Assembly (NCBI GenBank): GCA_910587895.1
Contig: CAJUOE010000178.1
Coordinates: forward strand, 1 to 7,573
DNA: 7,573 bases
Source: an uncultured Lachnospiraceae bacterium
Lineage (GTDB): Bacteria > Bacillota > Clostridia > Lachnospirales > Lachnospiraceae
Direction of reading: 5' to 3'
Of the stretch, positions 6,160-7,573 are shown in pieces. Below the pieces are notes generated by a model that was not told the origin of the DNA, ran no database searches, and was given only the letters and a program-made list of their open reading frames with translations. How positions within the stretch are numbered: the stretch's first letter is position 1; every line of letters starts with the position of its first letter. The translations under genes and the position numbers were made by a program.

Positions 6160-7247
6160 AGACATACAAAAGGGTCTATGCACAGGTAGATTTGGACGCC
6201 ATACTTCACAACATGGAGCAGATGCGAAGAATCATTGATCCGCATACGAAAATCATGGGCGTTATCAAAGCGGACGGCTATGGGCATGGGGCGATCCCCA
6301 TCGGACGCGAGCTGGAAAAGCTTGGCTATGTCTGGGGCTATGCCACGGCAACGGTCGAAGAGGCGCAGGTTCTTCGCAGGAACGGATTAAGCAAGCCGAT
6401 TCTTACGCTGGGGGCATGTTTCCCGGAGCAGTATCCGGCGCTGGCGGACGAGGGAATCCGTGCAACGGTATTTTCTCTGCGCCAGGCACAGGAAATGGAA
6501 TCCTTTGCACAGAAGGCAGGGAAAGAGATAAAAATCCATATCAAGGCAGATACGGGACTGAGCCGTCTGGGATTTCAGGTGACGGAGGCTGCGGCGGATG
6601 AAATAGCACAGATTTCCCGTATGCCGCATATGGTAATGGAGGGACTTTTTACGCATTTTGCGAAATCTGACGCAAGGGATAAAACCATGGCGAATGAACA
6701 GATGGAGCAATTTCGCAGGATGCAGGAAATGTTGAAAGAGCGTGGCGTTGCCATTCCCATGTGCCATTGCTCCAACAGCGCGGCAATTATTGACATGCCA
6801 AAGGCGAATATGAGCGTGGTGCGCGCAGGAATCAGCCTGTACGGCCTGTGGCCTTCGGATGAGGTTCGAAAGGATCACATAGATTTGAAACCGGCATTAT
6901 CTTTAAAGAGCCGCATTGTCTTTCTCAAAGAACTGGAGGCGGGAAGAACGATCAGTTACGGGGCAACGTATGAGACCACAGGAACCCAGCGGATTGCAAC
7001 GATTCCGGTCGGTTATGGGGACGGCTATCCGAGAAGCCTTTCCGGCAAGGGGTACGTACTGATTCGAGGAAAGCGTGCGCCCATCTGCGGAAGAATCTGC
7101 ATGGATCAGTTCATGGTAAATGTCACCCATATTCCGGAGGCAGCGATGGTTCTCTGGGAGGGTTCGGAGGCTTCGAAGCAGAGCTGCTCCCGTCTGTCTA
7201 TGCAGGAGGGTATCCCGGCACAAGTGTTGGCAGTAATGCGTCTTTGA
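6156..7247 (+). CDS. alr: Alanine racemase, C-terminus replaced at a breakpoint
   Basis: Alr is the PLP enzyme that converts L-alanine to D-alanine for peptidoglycan. The frame encodes 363 residues, of which 1-330 (to 7145) match the family. Seen: VIKADGYGHG with the PLP-binding Lys38, IHIKADTGLSRLGF (127-140), GLFTHFAKSD (163-172), HCSNSAA (204-210), RAGISLYG (223-230) of the barrel, then TISYGATY with catalytic Tyr268, VGYGDGYPR (285-293) and ICMDQFMVNV (314-323) of the C-terminal domain. After HIPEAA the product runs into 33 residues (MVLWEGSE...) unlike any racemase and stops at 7247. Family members are about 385 residues, so roughly 50 C-terminal residues, including the final strands and the conserved end, are missing. 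Both catalytic residues remain, but the domain is incomplete. It overlaps nnr by 4 bases, a common partner. Identity secure; the 3' end is not native. Confidence 0.95.
   Translation: MKTYKRVYAQVDLDAILHNMEQMRRIIDPHTKIMGVIKADGYGHGAIPIGRELEKLGYVWGYATATVEEAQVLRRNGLSKPILTLGACFPEQYPALADEGIRATVFSLRQAQEMESFAQKAGKEIKIHIKADTGLSRLGFQVTEAAADEIAQISRMPHMVMEGLFTHFAKSDARDKTMANEQMEQFRRMQEMLKERGVAIPMCHCSNSAAIIDMPKANMSVVRAGISLYGLWPSDEVRKDHIDLKPALSLKSRIVFLKELEAGRTISYGATYETTGTQRIATIPVGYGDGYPRSLSGKGYVLIRGKRAPICGRICMDQFMVNVTHIPEAAMVLWEGSEASKQSCSRLSMQEGIPAQVLAVMRL
7143..7150. other. Breakpoint joining alr to a surface-protein gene fragment
   Basis: The alanine racemase frame is family-like through IPEAA (ending 7145) and then stops matching. 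A different frame, shifted by two, is open from at least 7142 to the window end and has protein-like composition. The switch is within a few bases of 7146. No repeat or insertion-sequence end is visible. A one- or two-base frameshift in alr does not explain it, because no frame after 7146 restores alanine racemase sequence. Confidence 0.75.
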
Positions 7248-7573
7248 CAGTAAAAAATTCTAATGACAAAACGATGTTTCAGGCAATCCATATGGGACAT
7301 GGAACGGAAAACGGAGTCCATGCTTCCTATCAGGGAGAAGCTGTGCTGAACTTGGATGCTAAAGCGGTGGTGCGTGAAGGGGTGGATACAAGTCAGAATA
7401 CCCGCGCGACAATTAACATGACTGGAGGAGAGTATTCGTTTGCAAAGGCAAAGAAGTTTGTCGGAAATGCTGACACAACGTTGACACTCAATACAGTTTC
7501 CATTACAGAAGCGGAGGTAGACAGCGTAGGGAATGTTGTACTTGAGAATAAATCGTGTATTTCACCTAAGACA
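7148..7573 (+). CDS. Interior fragment of a probable surface or secreted beta-rich protein
   Basis: An uninterrupted frame of 142 codons runs from the breakpoint to the right edge with neither start nor stop. I recognise no named family. The product is rich in Gly, Ser, Thr, Asn, Val and Ala, with a Gly/Phe-rich beginning (SLGGFGGFEAELLP, then VYAGGYPGTSVGS). Later it has recurring short alternating strands: ASLTVKN (31-37), AVLNLDA (65-71), ATINMTG (87-93), TTLTLNT (110-116) and NVVLENK (129-135), spaced about 19-34 residues. Such spacing suggests a beta-solenoid or repeated beta-sandwich of the type in large Firmicutes cell-surface proteins. There is one Cys and no membrane segment or catalytic motif. 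Coding is supported by the long open frame and regular composition; function is not established. Base composition is more A/T-rich than alr, consistent with a separate origin. Confidence 0.6.

Noticed and set aside
7146..7247. A natural variant C-terminus of alanine racemase
   Set aside because: The 33 residues lack every conserved C-terminal feature, are about 20 residues too short, and overlap a much longer open frame that continues to the window edge.

Overview
The window looks like three unrelated pieces of DNA joined end to end, not one continuous bacterial locus. Bases 1 to about 1980 carry part of an F-type ATP synthase operon on the minus strand (atpD, atpC, atpB). Its very short AtpC, the atpD-atpC-atpB order and the signal-peptide-bearing AtpB are typical of Bacteroidota, probably a gut Bacteroidales. 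Bases about 1978 to 7145 read on the plus strand and look like a low- to mid-GC Clostridia genome, most likely Lachnospiraceae, with strong AGGAGG ribosome binding sites and a consensus housekeeping promoter. Bases about 7146 to 7573 hold an interior piece of a surface-type protein in a different frame from the gene before it.

Layout. The left part has the 5' portion of atpB (running off the left edge), a 121-base gap, atpC complete, and atpD without its first ~105 codons. At about 1980 this meets, head to head, an ABC-F ATPase gene that has also lost its 5' end. Downstream come a consensus SigA promoter, rex (NADH-sensing redox repressor), a conserved coiled-coil protein of unknown function, an intrinsic terminator, nnr (bifunctional NAD(P)HX repair enzyme) and alr (alanine racemase). 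nnr and alr overlap by four bases. alr diverges from its family after about residue 330 of an expected ~385, where the third piece starts.

How the genes relate. The left genes encode parts of one membrane ATP synthase. In the middle part, rex and nnr both concern NAD(H): Rex senses the NADH/NAD+ ratio and Nnr repairs hydrated NAD(P)H. Alr supplies D-alanine for peptidoglycan and is translationally coupled to nnr. ABC-F proteins act on the ribosome and the gene here seems to be an independent neighbour.

No new biological system is evident. The most noteworthy points are the two breakpoints, which create open reading frames of near-normal length with false ends, plus the uncharacterised coiled-coil gene, the terminator directly before the nnr ribosome binding site, and the unidentified surface-protein fragment. 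No tRNA, rRNA, CRISPR array, insertion sequence or attachment site was seen.
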